Of a stretch of 64,000 nucleotides of DNA, positions 50,601 through 61,952 are shown one piece after another (position 1 is the first letter of the stretch; each line of letters opens with the position of its first letter). The stretch spans positions 5,573,170 through 5,637,169 of the forward strand of contig NC_031480.1 in assembly GCF_000006565.2 (NCBI RefSeq), read 5' to 3'. The notes beneath the pieces were generated by a model. It saw only the letters and a program-made list of their open reading frames with translations, was not told where the DNA came from and did no database searches. Source of the stretch: Toxoplasma gondii ME49 (lineage: Eukaryota; Apicomplexa; Conoidasida; Eucoccidiorida; Sarcocystidae). Both the position numbers and the translations under genes were made by a program.

Positions 50601-51646
50601 AATCCATTATGTCCCAAAAAAGATGTGCTGTAAACGCCTCTCGGGGCTGTCGCTGTCGATACCTCAGTGGGCGCTTTTTTTGTCTGTGGCTTCCACCACA
50701 TGTTCTTCCGAATTCACAGTCTTCCTCGTGATGAAGATTGTCACACTTGAGCAGTTGCGTACTTCTTCCAAGAGGCCGCGGTTGTTACCTTGTCTTCAGT
50801 GATCCAAAAGCGAGGAGAACTTTTTCCTGCATGCAGATCCTTGTGCTGTGAATTCGAGGCTTTTTGTTTCCTCTGTCTGCGTTGCCTATGTAAACCCAGA
50901 GAGGAAACTGTTTTTCACTGAAATTGCATTCTCGCTATCTGACGTACTCGGTGAATCTTGGCAGTCCGGCTGTCGTGGTGCGCACTGTCAGTCGCACTAG
51001 CGAGCTGTCTCGACAACGCAGCGGGAACCTCGGCATCCCAGTGCTGCCTGCAATGTCTTCACAGAATGTATCCTTTTATCCCACGTAGACATACATGAAA
51101 TGGATAGAAGCTGCATAGAACAAGACATTTTCTGCAAACGGAGGCCATTTAATGTGTAACAGAGGCGAGCTCCGGTTGTTATGTTGTTATCCATATATAT
51201 ATACCAGGGCTATTCACATATATATATATATATATATATGCAAATGTGTATGTGACTGCATGTGTACTACGTATATTCATACTCCTCGAATAGAGTCTAT
51301 TGGTCGAATATGAGTGCATTTCTATTTAAGTGTGGCTGCAGTGATTTTTGTGCATCTTTTGTCTTTCAGGGCGCCTCTGACGGAGGAACAGATTGACCAA
51401 CTTGTGAACACGATGGATTTAAACAACGAGGGCATGGTGGAGTACGAGGAATTTCTGGATTCCTTTTCTCCAGTGGATACTTTCTTTTTGCAGCCTGGAG
51501 GCGAAGACGAGCCTAGCAAGACTTCGAATGGTCCTCAGAACGGGAAAGAGACCCTGGAGGAAACAGACGCGAGTCCGACAGACAACGAAGTCGCGTCGAA
51601 CTCGAGGCGATTCACCCTGTCGAGCACCTTGTCGCAATCAGCGTAA
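39037..51646 (+). CDS. PPEF/PP7-type Ser/Thr phosphatase with CAP-Gly, IQ and EF-hands
   Basis: Calcium-regulated PPP-family phosphatase. Seventeen exons (39037-39280, 40019-40157, 40989-41163, 41491-41634, 42093-42215, 42919-42998, 43657-44167, 44828-44932, 45269-45567, 46423-46600, 46950-47073, 47624-47762, 48060-48268, 48998-49095, 49583-49690, 50376-50527, 51370-51646) join with all phases matching to 1034 residues. CAP-Gly-like domain at about 5-80 ([26 protein letters not shown]). IQ-like helix at about 86-101 ([14 protein letters not shown]). Catalytic core: GDTHG 278-282, GDIADRG 307-313 (family GDxVDRG, with Val to Ala), GNHE 339-342, VVHGGL, RSHQ and SASNYCG; metal ligands D279, H281, D308 and N340 are kept. 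EF-hand loops: 686-697 ([12 protein letters not shown]), 862-873 (no Gly at position 6), 916-927 and 959-970 look functional; the one near 817-830 is irregular. Ser/Thr-rich C-terminus. The donor at 46601 (GTAGGC) is the weakest junction; an upstream exon is possible. Confidence 0.88.
44619..44685. repeat. TA microsatellite in phosphatase intron 7
   Basis: Long alternating TA run with one ACATGTACA interruption. The same intron holds several ATCGATAT words at 44249-44303 and a shorter TA run near 44205-44221. Confidence 0.9.
46686..46701. repeat. G homopolymer in phosphatase intron 10
   Basis: Run of about 15 G just downstream of the exon ending at 46600. It is likely length-variable between strains. 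Confidence 0.8.
48446..48530. repeat. TA-rich microsatellite in phosphatase intron 13
   Basis: Alternating TA tracts with interspersed ATGCA and GTATATGTATATG words, within the intron 48269-48997. Confidence 0.85.
49120..49157. repeat. 15-bp tandem repeat
   Basis: Two exact copies of a 15-base unit (CGAACGCATGCATCC) and the start of a third, at the beginning of phosphatase intron 14. Each copy contains GCATGC. Confidence 0.9.
49800..50010. repeat. CT-rich low-complexity tract in intron 15
   Basis: Irregular CTCTCTGT and TCTTTC units over about 200 bases inside the intron 49691-50375. It gives long false open frames on both strands. Confidence 0.85.
51192..51240. repeat. TA microsatellite in phosphatase intron 16
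   Basis: Two TA runs separated by a short spacer, within the last intron (50528-51369). Confidence 0.85.
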
Positions 51647-54396
51647 AACGCTGAAAAAGTGTGATATAAGCCATCCTGCTGAACTTCCCAAAACGGCGAA
51701 AGCGATGTGGATATAGAGAGGAAACGGCTACGCGAGAGGAGCGAAGAAGTCGGGGAAGGCGGCTCAGAGCGCCGCCTCGCGAGTCCTCACTGGTGGAGAC
51801 AAATGCAGACTATATGCACGCTAGAACTTTTGAAAAATGGAAATTCAAGAAGTGGGATAGCGTGTTAGTAGCAGGTCGAATGGTGGAAGAGGAGTTGATG
51901 TCGGACACTTTCTCTAGAGTACAGAGAATCGAGTTCCGTACATCCCAATCTGAGGAGAAAGACATCGACAGAGACAAACGGAGAAAGGGGGCGCTGCGGA
52001 GACCACAGAATCCCCCTTGCTTTGGAAGCGGGCATATGCAGTGGGGGTTTCCCCTCGGGGAAAGAAAATGTCGTTGCAGACGAGGGAAGGGCCGAACTGG
52101 AAGCGTTAAGCCCGAAAAAACAAGAGAGGAAACAAAGGAAGAGACAAAAGGAGTGAGGTGTGGAAATTGAGAAGAAAGTCGGCACATGAAACGCGATGGC
52201 ATGCAACGGCAGACAGTGGACTAGAAATGGGGAATCCAAACACAAAGATTGAGCACTTATGGTACCGAACAGCGCGAGTGCAGGTGAACTTCCAGGATAC
52301 TGGATATGACTCCAGTTATGAGGTGCAGACGGTGGGGAAATGAAGTGGAAGGATGAGCTAATGCTCAGGACCAACGGCCCTTTCATTCGCTCCGTTGAAG
52401 GGAACCGAGTGAACATGTGTGGCTTTGAAAAGTGTCGGGAACACAGGACTGTCAGCACTGAAGGGTGTCGAAGAATGTGACCGGACTCTGGAAGCTGTCT
52501 CAGAAGTGGATCTGAGAAGGCGGAGGCAGTTTTTTGCCCGCATTTCTGCTTCGAATTCATTGTTTCTTGGCTGCTATGGACGAAGCGTGGAGGACCAAGC
52601 CCGGAGAAGAAAACAGGGGGCAAAACCGTGTTGTGTACACGCACGATTTTGTATGTTGTTGCGTTCTGGAGGGGGAGGGGTGAGGAACATGAGCGTGGAA
52701 CGCTGCCTCCCCCATCCACTTTTTCACGGCAGCATACTCTCCAAACACTCTTGCCGTTTACCAAGTGTCTGACAGACGTTTCCGAAAAAATCTTCAGGTT
52801 GTGTGCGTCACTGGTCTCTGGTCATGTCGGCACTGGAGAGCGAGAGCAAAGGCAAAAGACCGCAGGACTCAGTGTTTCCTTATTGTCCACTGTTTCTCGT
52901 TGTACACAGTGTGTCACAACGTGTACCGCATGGCGTTTCTGCGTGCAAACACTTTTTCTCAAGCAAGAGCACTTTATCGTGTCGTTTCCGTCAAAGCCCG
53001 TTGGTCCTCAAGGTGGTGTCTGCTGCAGCCTGTCTGCGATGTCTTTCTCCTTTTTAATCAATGCCCCGATCCACGCCTGGCGAGACCGGCACCGGAAAGT
53101 TACGGGAGAATCAGAGCAGCAAAAGGCTCGCGTTCACCTGCAACGGGATTGCCAAGCTTACAGAACTCGCTGCGCTTTCGGGGGGAAGAACGCTGTCGAA
53201 CGACACACGCTCAACCGACCGGTTTTGCCGATGAGACCATGGAAGTATTCTTAGAGCGATGCGACCACATGGTTTAGCTATGATCTTCATGTCACCACAT
53301 TATACGTAGATAGGTCGTGTCTTTGCACAAATGATCCGAGACCCCAAACTGACCTGACTGAAGAATCCCAGCGCAGCGCCAACAGATGAAACAGAGGGGC
53401 AGAGTGTAGGAAGATGAAACTTCACGATACTTGCAAATGCTGTCGGTGTGTCGTTTGTCAAGAAACGATTCACCAAAAAAAGATGCTTGCTTTTGGGTGC
53501 GAATGCTGTTCTAATGTCGGATATACAGGAAAACAAAAGGCTGCACACACGTCTACGTGCACTGTAGGGGGAAATATACTTCGCAGAGCGGCAGAAAAAA
53601 AAGAATGGCAATTGCAAAGATGCATTATATTGTGTCATTGCCACACGACAGGGAAAAGGGACGTTCATGAAGATTGTGTAACAGTAAAGAAGCCATCTAA
53701 AAGTGAAAATCCGGTTTTTCACGCCCCCTATTATTACATCACCACCCGAAGATTGATCGTGCGTCAGGCGAGAAGTTCTTCAGAGAAAACGTCTCCGTCG
53801 TCGGCCGGCCTCTGAGTGCTGAGACCAGACGAGATATCAGCTTTCATATCTTCGTCGAGTGGATGGACCTACATATTGAGTTTCAGACAAAACACCGATT
53901 TCGCTCCCTTTTTCTCCTTCTTTTTTCCACTTTTCTGACGGGACAGGCAGGAAGGTATGAGCGGGTCTGACATTATCTTCTGCTCTTTGGTCGATGAGAG
54001 GCGTGTCTGCCTTGAGTGCATTGCATGATCTACACGCGTTTCATTGCGGAGGAAGCCCCCACGTATATATTTCGCCCTTCCGATTACCGCGGTAGGGAGG
54101 TCAGAGCGGTTCTCTTTTCTCATTTCAAGAAATATCGCTTAAGTCAATGGAGGCATGACTACGTGGGCAACCACATCTCGTTCCCTTCAGACGAACAGTA
54201 CTTGCTTGGACACCTGCCTTTCGATTCCCGATATATAGCACCAAATGAAAATTACTGCAAAGAACTCGTTGATATACTGTTAGAAGTTCTTTTACTCAGC
54301 TTGTGATTGCCTTTTGTAAGACAGTCAATAGCCTTGGTATAAAGCGGAGAGTGGAGAAACCGCAAAGTTTCTGGACTCGTCGAATTAGTTTCATGT
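51647..54396. other. Convergent 3' region, 2.7 kb
   Basis: This lies between the phosphatase stop and the stop of the minus-strand gene at 54397, so both 3' UTRs fall here. Long open frames occur at 51865-52764 (-), 52628-53254 (+) and 53414-53815 (+). They overlap each other and have low-complexity or random composition. A 96-codon frame at 54016-54306 (+) has a somewhat protein-like composition (LPFDSRYIAPNENYCKELVD) but no family match and is not called. Confidence 0.45.
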
Positions 54397-55281
54397 TCAG
54401 CCAACGCATTTCCTGACTCGCTCCGAGTTGCTTACCCCGAAAGGTTTTAGAAATGAAGCGTTAATGTCGTCTTCTAGGTTTTTGTTAAGCGGCAGGATAG
54501 GAATTTCTGACAACGTTTTTGTGCCAGAGACGTCTTGTGTAATGGGAGTTCCCTGTGGCTCCTCGGAAACAAGGTCCTTTTCTGTTTCGCGAGTGCCAAA
54601 ACTGGCCTTTTGGAAGAGTTCTTCTACGAAGCTTTTAGCTACTACAGTCAGTAGATCCACTGCTTCCGTAGACGAGTTTTCTTCGGCCTTACTCGAGGGC
54701 ATTTCTTGATGGTTTTGAAGCGTGTCTTTTTCGCAACTTGACTCCTCTGACTGCGGAGGGTAATCAGAGTTTTCCTGTCTCGTTCCTTTTCCTGGAGTTC
54801 CATTCTCTACATCCTGTGAAGATTGTTTTGCCACGTCGGTAAAACACTCGTCTCCCTCCCCGGTGGACGGGTCACCAAACCCACGGTTTGATTCCGATGC
54901 AGGTTCGGTCTTTTCTTCGGATGTTTTCCTGTTAGAACGTTTTGCGTCCCCTGCTTCTGCAGGTTTGTCGGGGGTTTTCGATGGCTGTACGCAAACGTGC
55001 AGGGTCTCTGGAGGATCAGCCGACCCCGCTCGCTGTGGTTGTTTCCGATGAAGAAAAGGCATGCAACAAACTAGGCAACTGAGACGTTTTTTACCTCCAT
55101 ACGCGGGCTCGAGATGATGTGCGCGCTCTATGGATTGACGCTGCGCTTTGTCGGCGACTTCAACACCAGTATGTCGGACGCCTTGTATTTCTTCATAGTT
55201 TCTGTGTTCATCAGTTTTTTTTCCATTTTTAGGTCTCCCGTCATCTGGGTGGTAGCCGATATCCGAATGCGGGGAAGACAT
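54397..55281 (-). CDS. Hydrophilic low-complexity protein, intronless
   Basis: Single open frame of 294 residues with no recognised domain. The start has the context GGCAAAATGT, close to the Toxoplasma consensus. The protein is rich in Ser, Glu, Lys, Pro and Thr and is probably disordered, with one short Cys-containing patch (KRLSCLVCCMPFLHRK, about 65-80). A predicted helical segment near residues 210-230 (AVDLLTVVAKSFVEELFQ) is the only hydrophobic stretch. There is no signal peptide and no transmembrane segment. It could equally be one exon of a larger gene; no strong splice site interrupts it. Confidence 0.5.
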   Translation of the reverse strand: MSSPHSDIGYHPDDGRPKNGKKTDEHRNYEEIQGVRHTGVEVADKAQRQSIERAHHLEPAYGGKKRLSCLVCCMPFLHRKQPQRAGSADPPETLHVCVQPSKTPDKPAEAGDAKRSNRKTSEEKTEPASESNRGFGDPSTGEGDECFTDVAKQSSQDVENGTPGKGTRQENSDYPPQSEESSCEKDTLQNHQEMPSSKAEENSSTEAVDLLTVVAKSFVEELFQKASFGTRETEKDLVSEEPQGTPITQDVSGTKTLSEIPILPLNKNLEDDINASFLKPFGVSNSERVRKCVG

Positions 55282-56450
55282 TTTGCCACCAGGCAGCTGG
55301 GCGAAACGGGAGAGAGTTCGCCAACGGGAACAGACTGACTAAATGAGAAGCTCCAAAGAAACCAAAGCAAGACGTTCCCCTGAGTCTTCGCTTTCTCGAA
55401 GAGCTTCAAACAAACAAGGCGTGCAGAGGAACTGGCCAAGGACCGGCTTCTCGAATCGGTTTGTTCCAAGGCTATACAGAAGTGTATCGGGTTTCAACGA
55501 CTGTTTTCCTTAGCCGCTTTGCTGAACGACCGGTGCCAGCTAACGGCAGTTCTTCAACGTTCAGCATGAGCGAATGCTTAATGTGTTTTGTTAGGCCGTT
55601 TGCTTTGACACAGCCCAGTTTTAACTTCTGTCTGTTTCTTCGTAGGAAACACAAGTGCTAAGGGAATACCTTGGCCGAACGTCAGCGACTGTTGACACGG
55701 CCGACGCGGAGCGGTAACATTAGCTGAGTACTTTAGCTCATTGTCGAGAGAAATACGGTGTTTTCTTTTCTGTTCTTCTAAACAGAATTGCGGCTGCTTC
55801 TGCATGTGCGCCGTCTCGGCCCACAGTTCGTAGTCTACTCGAGTCCTATGGGTCCACGGATGCATATGGTTGCAGTTCCACAAGAAAAGGCACTCTCTTA
55901 TAGATATATCTGAATAGTTTCTGAACACTGATCTACGGAAAGTCGAGTAGAGCGTTCAGCGTCGAATGACCCCGTAAACCGTAAGGACACACTAACTGGT
56001 GGTCGGTTTATCGTTGTAGGTGATCCGCAAGCATCAAAAAATAATGATTGTCAAAAAATCTAGTTTTTCTGAGACGCGTTTCATTCAAACACCAAATTCG
56101 ACATGAGCTTTGTTTTTTTTAATCGGGATTAAACAGAAATATAGGTAGTCTAGTATCCCTTTGGTAACCAGGTGTCTTTGTGAATGCACATAACTACCAC
56201 GAAGCATTTTGAATGTGGATCATAGGTGTCTCTCCCAGTCTTCTTCTGGGGAAAACCCACGTTTGGTCTTCGACATTAGCTGGCGATCTGGTTTTCTTGA
56301 TTGATCCAGATCGCAGGTAACCTTCCAGTGTGTCAGCGGATGTACCTTCTTACTTCCGTCTGTCAGAGAACTGATCCTTATGTCTGAATTCCACTGATTT
56401 TTACGGGAGAGAAGCTCGCATTCGTTCTGAAAGATCGACGTGGAGGAGCC
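55282..56450. other. Divergent promoter region
   Basis: About 1.2 kb between a leftward gene starting at 55281 and a rightward gene starting at 56451. Only short frames are present, with no coding character. The right half is AT-richer. Confidence 0.45.
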
Positions 56451-59400
56451 ATGGCAAGGAGACTCGAGTTCGAAGAGGTTTCGGTCATGGATAATGAGGT
56501 CGAAGAGCGACGTCGCTCACTCCTCGATGTTCTGCAGAATTCGTTAAGAGGGGCAGTGAGTTTTCAACTTTACGGCACATACGTTTCCTCCTTGACACTG
56601 AATCGCCTTCCATCTGTCCGTTTTTCAGGGCGAAAAAAGGATAGATGCGAGAGGCAAAGGACGTATTTCCTCCCCGGAGAGTGGCGTTTGTTGTTTTGAC
56701 TCCGTTCTTCGGAAGAGAACTCGACCACATCCACTTACGGATGGACGTAGTTATGGATTGTTTTGCCGTGCCTGCAACGTCTTCCAAAATCTGACTTTAT
56801 GCCCGATAGCGAGATTAACCGGAGAACTCAAGCCATCTACGCTGCAAAAAATGGTGTCTGCTGTGGTGTCTGTATGTGAACGGCCGCATCAGTCATTTTT
56901 CTCGCGCCTTCTCCTACTCCTCACTCTCCCAAAGGGAGAGTTTAGCCGTCAAGACGTCGAAAGTGAGCTACCTAGTGGAAAGAAAGGAGAAGATGTGTCA
57001 AGCTGACTGCTTCCCTGATTAATGGACAGCACAACAACTCGAGTTGCAGCGTGTTGAGCATGACATACTGCCTAGGAAATTGTTTCGCAGCTGAACCTTA
57101 CCTCATATTTCCCCTTCCCTGTGTCTGTACTACTAAAATAGCAATGCTGCACAAGAACGTTCTTCTCAGACACAAGATAAGAACTGCACGTAGTTTATTT
57201 CGAGGGTCATATCTTTAGGTAGTGGAACGCAAAGCCGGGTTGTTCAGAGGATGGAACATGAAAATCGCTTAAAGCATGATGGTTTTCCATCCCTCTGCTC
57301 TAGGCAGCGTCTCCACATCTCCCTCTGGAATTCGACCTTATGGATCACGACTGGGTATTTATTCCGGTCTTCTGGGAAAGTTGTAAGACTAGGTGGCTTT
57401 CGACGTGTTCAGTTATTCGCAGGCGTCCTTCACCCTTGGCAAATGAGTGTGGATGAAGACGAGCATCTGACCGGATACACCATTTTCATTGAAGACTTTG
57501 CAATTCTGCTTTTTGAGGCACGTCCGAACATGTATCGATTTATATCGCTAACGTGCAGCCGCCTAGGAACTCTTGGGCCACATGAGGAAGGTTTAGAAGT
57601 GGTTTCATTTTCTGTCGCGCGGTCGATTGCAGAACACGGAGACGTTTAACATCCTGTGTCTCCTACACAGAAGTAACAGTGCAGATCTCACGATCAGGTC
57701 TCCAGATATATAGGTTTGTATCTCGTACTCGGTAATGTATTCGGGCGCACGCAAAGGTGTTGAACTGCGTACTTTCATGTATGTATCTGTGTTCGTGTAT
57801 CTTCACCTCGAACATGTTCTGTGTGAGAAAATTCTTACGCTTTTGAGAGCGCCGATTATGTACTTTTACAGGACAGGCCGACAGATGCGCGCCAATAAAT
57901 CGTGCGGTTCGCATCCTCTGAGCGGAGGTTGCCTGTTTGCCAACGTGCTAGCAGAAAATAGGTAGAATTTCCGTCTCCCGGTCGGTTCCTTTGTGTTCTC
58001 ATGTTGTTTTAAGGGCGCAACGAGTTCCCTATTTGAAGCCATAGAGCGACTTGCCCTTCTCCGTGGATCAGATTTGCAGGTTAGCTCTTCAAGCTACGGT
58101 GCCGCACAAAGCACATGAGGACTGCAGCTACCACGACACCACCCTCCTCATCACCATTTCGCGAACTAAGGTCGATGGATACCATGTTACACGAGATAGG
58201 TTGTTGAATGGAGGTTGTTCTACGTCTTTGCAGATAATGTGTCGCCCTCCCATTTTGTTCCCTGATTACTGGTAAAAAATGCTGTATCCGGTAATCTAGC
58301 AATGAAGGGTCGAATATTTTGTGTGCCTCTCGTTTGCCTTCCTCTTTGCTGTTAGTCCTTTGCTACTGAGGGTGTTTGCCAGTAAATGTGTGCTTTTCTG
58401 TCGTCGGGCCTTGAGAGCTGACTTTCTGCGGAAGACTAGCCTCAATTCCCGTCGACTCCGCGCACATTTCCCCTTCAGTTATGAGGGTCCATGTGAAATG
58501 TTTTTGCCGCCCTGTAGACACGAGAATGTATCGCCTGTCTATGACACTGAAACGTGGTAGCTGCTGTTTCTTGCCATGTGCCATGTCTCATCCTTGCAAA
58601 GAAACAGGCCCGACCTCGGATTCGTATTCTTTACTTCACTGAACTGGTGAGTTTCGTAGTTCCATACGAAAGCAGAAGTTCCGGTAGACAGGTTTTTCCT
58701 CATGACCACGGCAGTGCATCTTCAATGAGCTACAGCGATATTTCCGCAAGTCGCTGATAGGCAGGACAATATTCAGTTCCCACAGGAATCATTCCTTTGC
58801 ACTGAACAGGTTGTTTCCTAGTGAACCTGGTTCGGATAGCTCGTTGGGCGTCCACGAGAAAGTTGTCTTACACTCATGCAGCACGGACAACACCAGTGTG
58901 GCAAATAACTTGGACATCTTCTCATTTTTCTACCCGGTAGACTTCATAGGTAACGAAACTCTTTTCTTCTCTTCGTGACATCAGAGCTTCTTCCGCATTC
59001 GTGGAAAATATGGCTGGTTCATGTCGAATAAACTCGACTGCCTTCTGTAACCAAAAAATGCCTGCAGCATGGTTACAGGTTGTTGCCATACTTGATCACC
59101 GCGCAGATTCCAGGCATACCTGCTGCCAAGGCAGATACGGATTCAGAGAACGAGACCGAGATCACTGAAGAGCTAATCCTGGAACATGTGAGAAGAAATG
59201 CAGACTTTGTTGGTTGTCAACGAATGACGTCTCTTCACGAGAACCCCATTAATTACCCACTTTGCTGAGGTGCTATGTCTCTATTGCAGGTGTTCAAAAT
59301 CTACCAAGGTCTGACTCTCGTCTCTCATCGTCTGGCCACTGACAACTTCAGGATGCCCGTGAGTAAAATCAATGCGGTCGCGACAGCACAGGTTTTAGGA

Positions 59401-60219
59401 CTTCAGTAACCAAGTAGATCAAACTGCCCCACGGGAGACAGGCAAGAGTACAGCTTCTGTCAAGCCCGTGTTTGTGCCGTAATTGTGTGGCAGGGGGTGG
59501 TAAATTGGGAAGAAGACAGTTATATTAACTTTCTTGGTGCATGCGTCTTTTTAGGATGTTGTGCAGGCGGTAAAAAACCAACTCTTTTTGATTTGGTTTC
59601 AAAGAAAAGGGCTGTTCACTTTTATTTAACCGAGTATCAACTAGTTCCTATGTTAGTATCTACTTTATCTACCTTAACGGGAGGACTAGCGATGGTCCTA
59701 TTAGATTTACACGTAAACACTGAATTCCCTAACTTTCTGTATGTACGCTGAAGTGTTTTACGTCACCATCAGAGAAATTTGGTGACGTCTCGCTGAAAAA
59801 CCACCTTGCTAGTATTGGAGGTCTTAGCGCAAGAGGGTGACACTGTGTTTCTCCAGTTCCTGTAACGGCAGTGACTTGTTTATTGTGACGTGCCTTTCTG
59901 TACAGGAGGGTGCAGACGCATATCTGCAGTCGGATGAAAACCGACAGCTACTGCCTTCTATCGATTCTTTGTATCTTCTCGACACTTCGTCTGTTGCAGA
60001 GGGTCTCACGTGGACAGAGTCAGGTAACGCACTAAGAACGCAGGCGTGGTGAAAGGCAGTACGATGTTCCTAAAACATTCAGTTCAGGGGGTCAATTGTT
60101 CTTTAGCCCAGGTTTTTTGTGACAACGGTGGTCACCCCTTCATTTGATACGTTTGGCATCCCCTGAAACTTCTGACGGTTTCCCATATAGGTCGCTGTGT
60201 GGAGATTGCCGGATTTTGA
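56451..60219 (+). CDS. Unrecognised multi-exon protein
   Basis: Best chain of exons: 56451-56555, 57304-57382, 57423-57643, 58014-58079, 58435-58553, 58602-58646, 58810-58936, 59068-59187, 59290-59358, 59906-60023 and 60191-60219. All phases match, giving 365 residues. It starts MARRLEFEEVSVMDNEVEE, and protein-like stretches include LEFDLMDHDWVFIPVFWES, AILLFEARPNMYRFISL and RLLPYLITAQIPGIPAAKA. No domain, signal peptide or membrane segment is recognised. Weak points: the second intron would be only 40 bp; the donors at 57644 and 58937 are poor; an optional in-frame exon at 56630-56872 exists (acceptor TTTTTCAG, donor GTATGTG); and the spliced 3' exon stops after nine codons, whereas another frame from the same acceptor is open to 60331 with very protein-like content (RLPDFDRNNPGHVDVL). 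The intron 59359-59905 contains the mitochondrial-like insert. Confidence 0.45.
59567..59757 (+). pseudogene. Nuclear mitochondrial insertion (NUMT), cox3-like fragment
   Basis: An AT-rich block, unlike its flanks, open in one frame and rich in TTA, TTT and GTA codons. The peptide has Lys-rich text followed by HFYLTEYQLVPML, then TLTGGLAMVLLDLH. This fits the first transmembrane part of cytochrome c oxidase subunit 3, in which HPFHLVDPSPWP is followed by a TSGLAMWFH-type segment. No start codon of its own and no complete subunit are present, so it is a fragment, here inside an intron of the host gene. Coccidian nuclear genomes are known to carry many short mitochondrial fragments. The subunit assignment is tentative (cob or cox1 less likely); the mitochondrial origin is inferred from base composition plus this resemblance. 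Edges are approximate. Confidence 0.55.
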
Positions 60220-60331
60220 TCGGAATAACCCCGGACATGTTGATGTGCTGGATGACCATGTCTCTCCAGAATTCCAGAATTTCTTCCGTGGCAAATTCGA
60301 CATCCGACTTCATTCTGAGCCTCTGGTGTGA

Positions 60332-61604
60332 ACGGAAAAACCCGACGCGGTTGACCAAAGATTTAGTAAGGGAAGCTTCGGACCGACACGCTAATCCGCT
60401 AACGATTGCCGTACTACAGGGTTAACCACGAATCCGCTGTCCTGTCTACGCAGTTTTTACCTACGACTTCCCAAAAGTGCTGGGGAAGATTGCAGGAACT
60501 TTCCGTGTGTTCTGTACTCTTTCCCTTCAATGGCCTCTCCTTCGGGGCTGTTTCCCACTGCCAGAAGAAGTGTGCTGATCAGTCTCAGTTGCAACTACAT
60601 AAACCGCTTCGTAATGCCTGCCCTCCCTTCCCACACATACTCAAAAAACAATGGAGACCACTGACCAACGCTCTTGTCACTCAATGACAATACAGACGGG
60701 CGGCGCCTGTAGATTGGTGGTACCGAGCACATGCTCCCCTTCCTCTGGCTAGGATTCAAATACACACTCGGTTAGGGAAACTGCAAGAACCATACACTGC
60801 TGCCGGATGGAAAGACAGTCGATACGTACCAACTGTTTATCGGGGAAACATTCACGATCCAACAACAAAACACCCTGGACTGCGGGTTCATTCTTCACAC
60901 TTGTACTGGTGTGGCGCAGTTTGTGTCTGAACGTGGATGCGTGTGCACCTGGGGGGCATCGCATGCGTTGTCTCATGCGTTGTCTGAACAACCGACTGAG
61001 ACAGTACCACCCTGCTCTATTGGCTTCGCTTGCCTGGACATAATAAACATGTCCGATCCTCTTTTGTACCACTTACGGACAGAGAAAGAACACAGCTGCA
61101 GGCACACGGAACGGAGAAACGGAGTCTGCAAAAAGAAAGGCGCGCTGCGTTTTCCGATCGTCGCTTTTGTGTACATTGGTTCTGCGAGTTTCGACCGTTC
61201 TTCTGTGTGTATCTCAGTGTCCCATGCCATGTTGAAATTTCGCATTTCGTCTGGAGGAATCGACTGTCCCGGGAGGAATTTTTGGAAAGATACAGTTTTG
61301 ATGTTTTTACGTGGTTTCTCAAGTGCAAAATTGCACCCACAAGGGTGGGACAGCGTACTGGGAGGAGCTAGCCACCTTTTAGAGGCTTGCTGACCTACTT
61401 GGGAAACATTTCGTGTTGAATCCGTTGACACGCCGATGTGCAACATCGCCGTTTGTGCACCTGGTGCCGGGACGAAAGAGTGGGTGATGGTCGCGTGCGG
61501 GGGTGGTCACTAGAATCACATTCTAGTTTTCGATCCCGAAAGCACGCATTTGTGACCTTTTTCTCCCCAATCGTTTACGTCGCATTCCTGCATTTTCTAC
61601 GAAA
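60332..61604. other. Upstream region of histone H2B
   Basis: About 1.3 kb. The overlapping frames 60911-61393 (+) and 60973-61446 (-) have no coding character. A short inverted repeat, CTAGAAT and ATTCTAG with a 3-base spacer, lies at 61511-61527, about 80 bases before the H2B start. Confidence 0.45.
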
Positions 61605-61952
61605 ATGGTGGCCAAGAAGTCCGCGAAAGTCGCCAAGTCCAAGGACTCTGGCAAGAAGGGCAAGGGCAAGAAGAGAGCGGAGTCGTACAGCTCTTACATC
61701 TTCAAGGTGTTGAAGCAGGTGCACCCCGAGACTGGGATCAGCAAGAAGTCGATGATGATCATGACTTCTTTCATCGCTGATACCTTCGACAAAATTGCCA
61801 CTGAGGCCGGCAAGCTCTGCAAGTACAACAAGAAGGATACTCTGTCCTCCCGAGAGATCCAGACTGCCGTCCGTCTTGTCCTCCCTGGCGAACTTGCCAA
61901 GCACGCCGTCTCTGAGGGCACCAAGGCCGTCACCAAGTACACTGGCAAATAA
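61605..61952 (+). CDS. H2B: Histone H2B (canonical)
   Basis: Core nucleosome histone that pairs with H2A. Intronless frame of 115 residues. The N-terminal tail (1 to about 25) is nearly all Lys, Ser, Ala and Gly. The histone fold follows: [20 protein letters not shown] (alpha-1), [20 protein letters not shown] (alpha-2), [20 protein letters not shown] (alpha-3 and start of alpha-C), and the C-terminal helix [15 protein letters not shown] with the conserved Lys that is ubiquitinated in other eukaryotes. The tail differs from the longer, Arg-rich start of the coccidian H2B variant that pairs with H2A.Z, so this is a canonical H2B. Start context is TACGAAAATGG. Confidence 0.97.
   Translation: MVAKKSAKVAKSKDSGKKGKGKKRAESYSSYIFKVLKQVHPETGISKKSMMIMTSFIADTFDKIATEAGKLCKYNKKDTLSSREIQTAVRLVLPGELAKHAVSEGTKAVTKYTGK

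Noticed and set aside
51865..52764. 299-codon open frame on the minus strand downstream of the phosphatase
   Set aside because: Composition is Ser/Phe/Pro/Leu-rich and looks like the reverse of purine-rich 3' UTR DNA; no domain, and overlapping frames on the other strand are equally open.
57864..57962. Exon reading TGRQMRANKSCGSHPLSGG
   Set aside because: Strong acceptor and a workable link to a different frame of 57304-57382, but its outgoing phase does not fit the next exon; the alternative chain is more protein-like.
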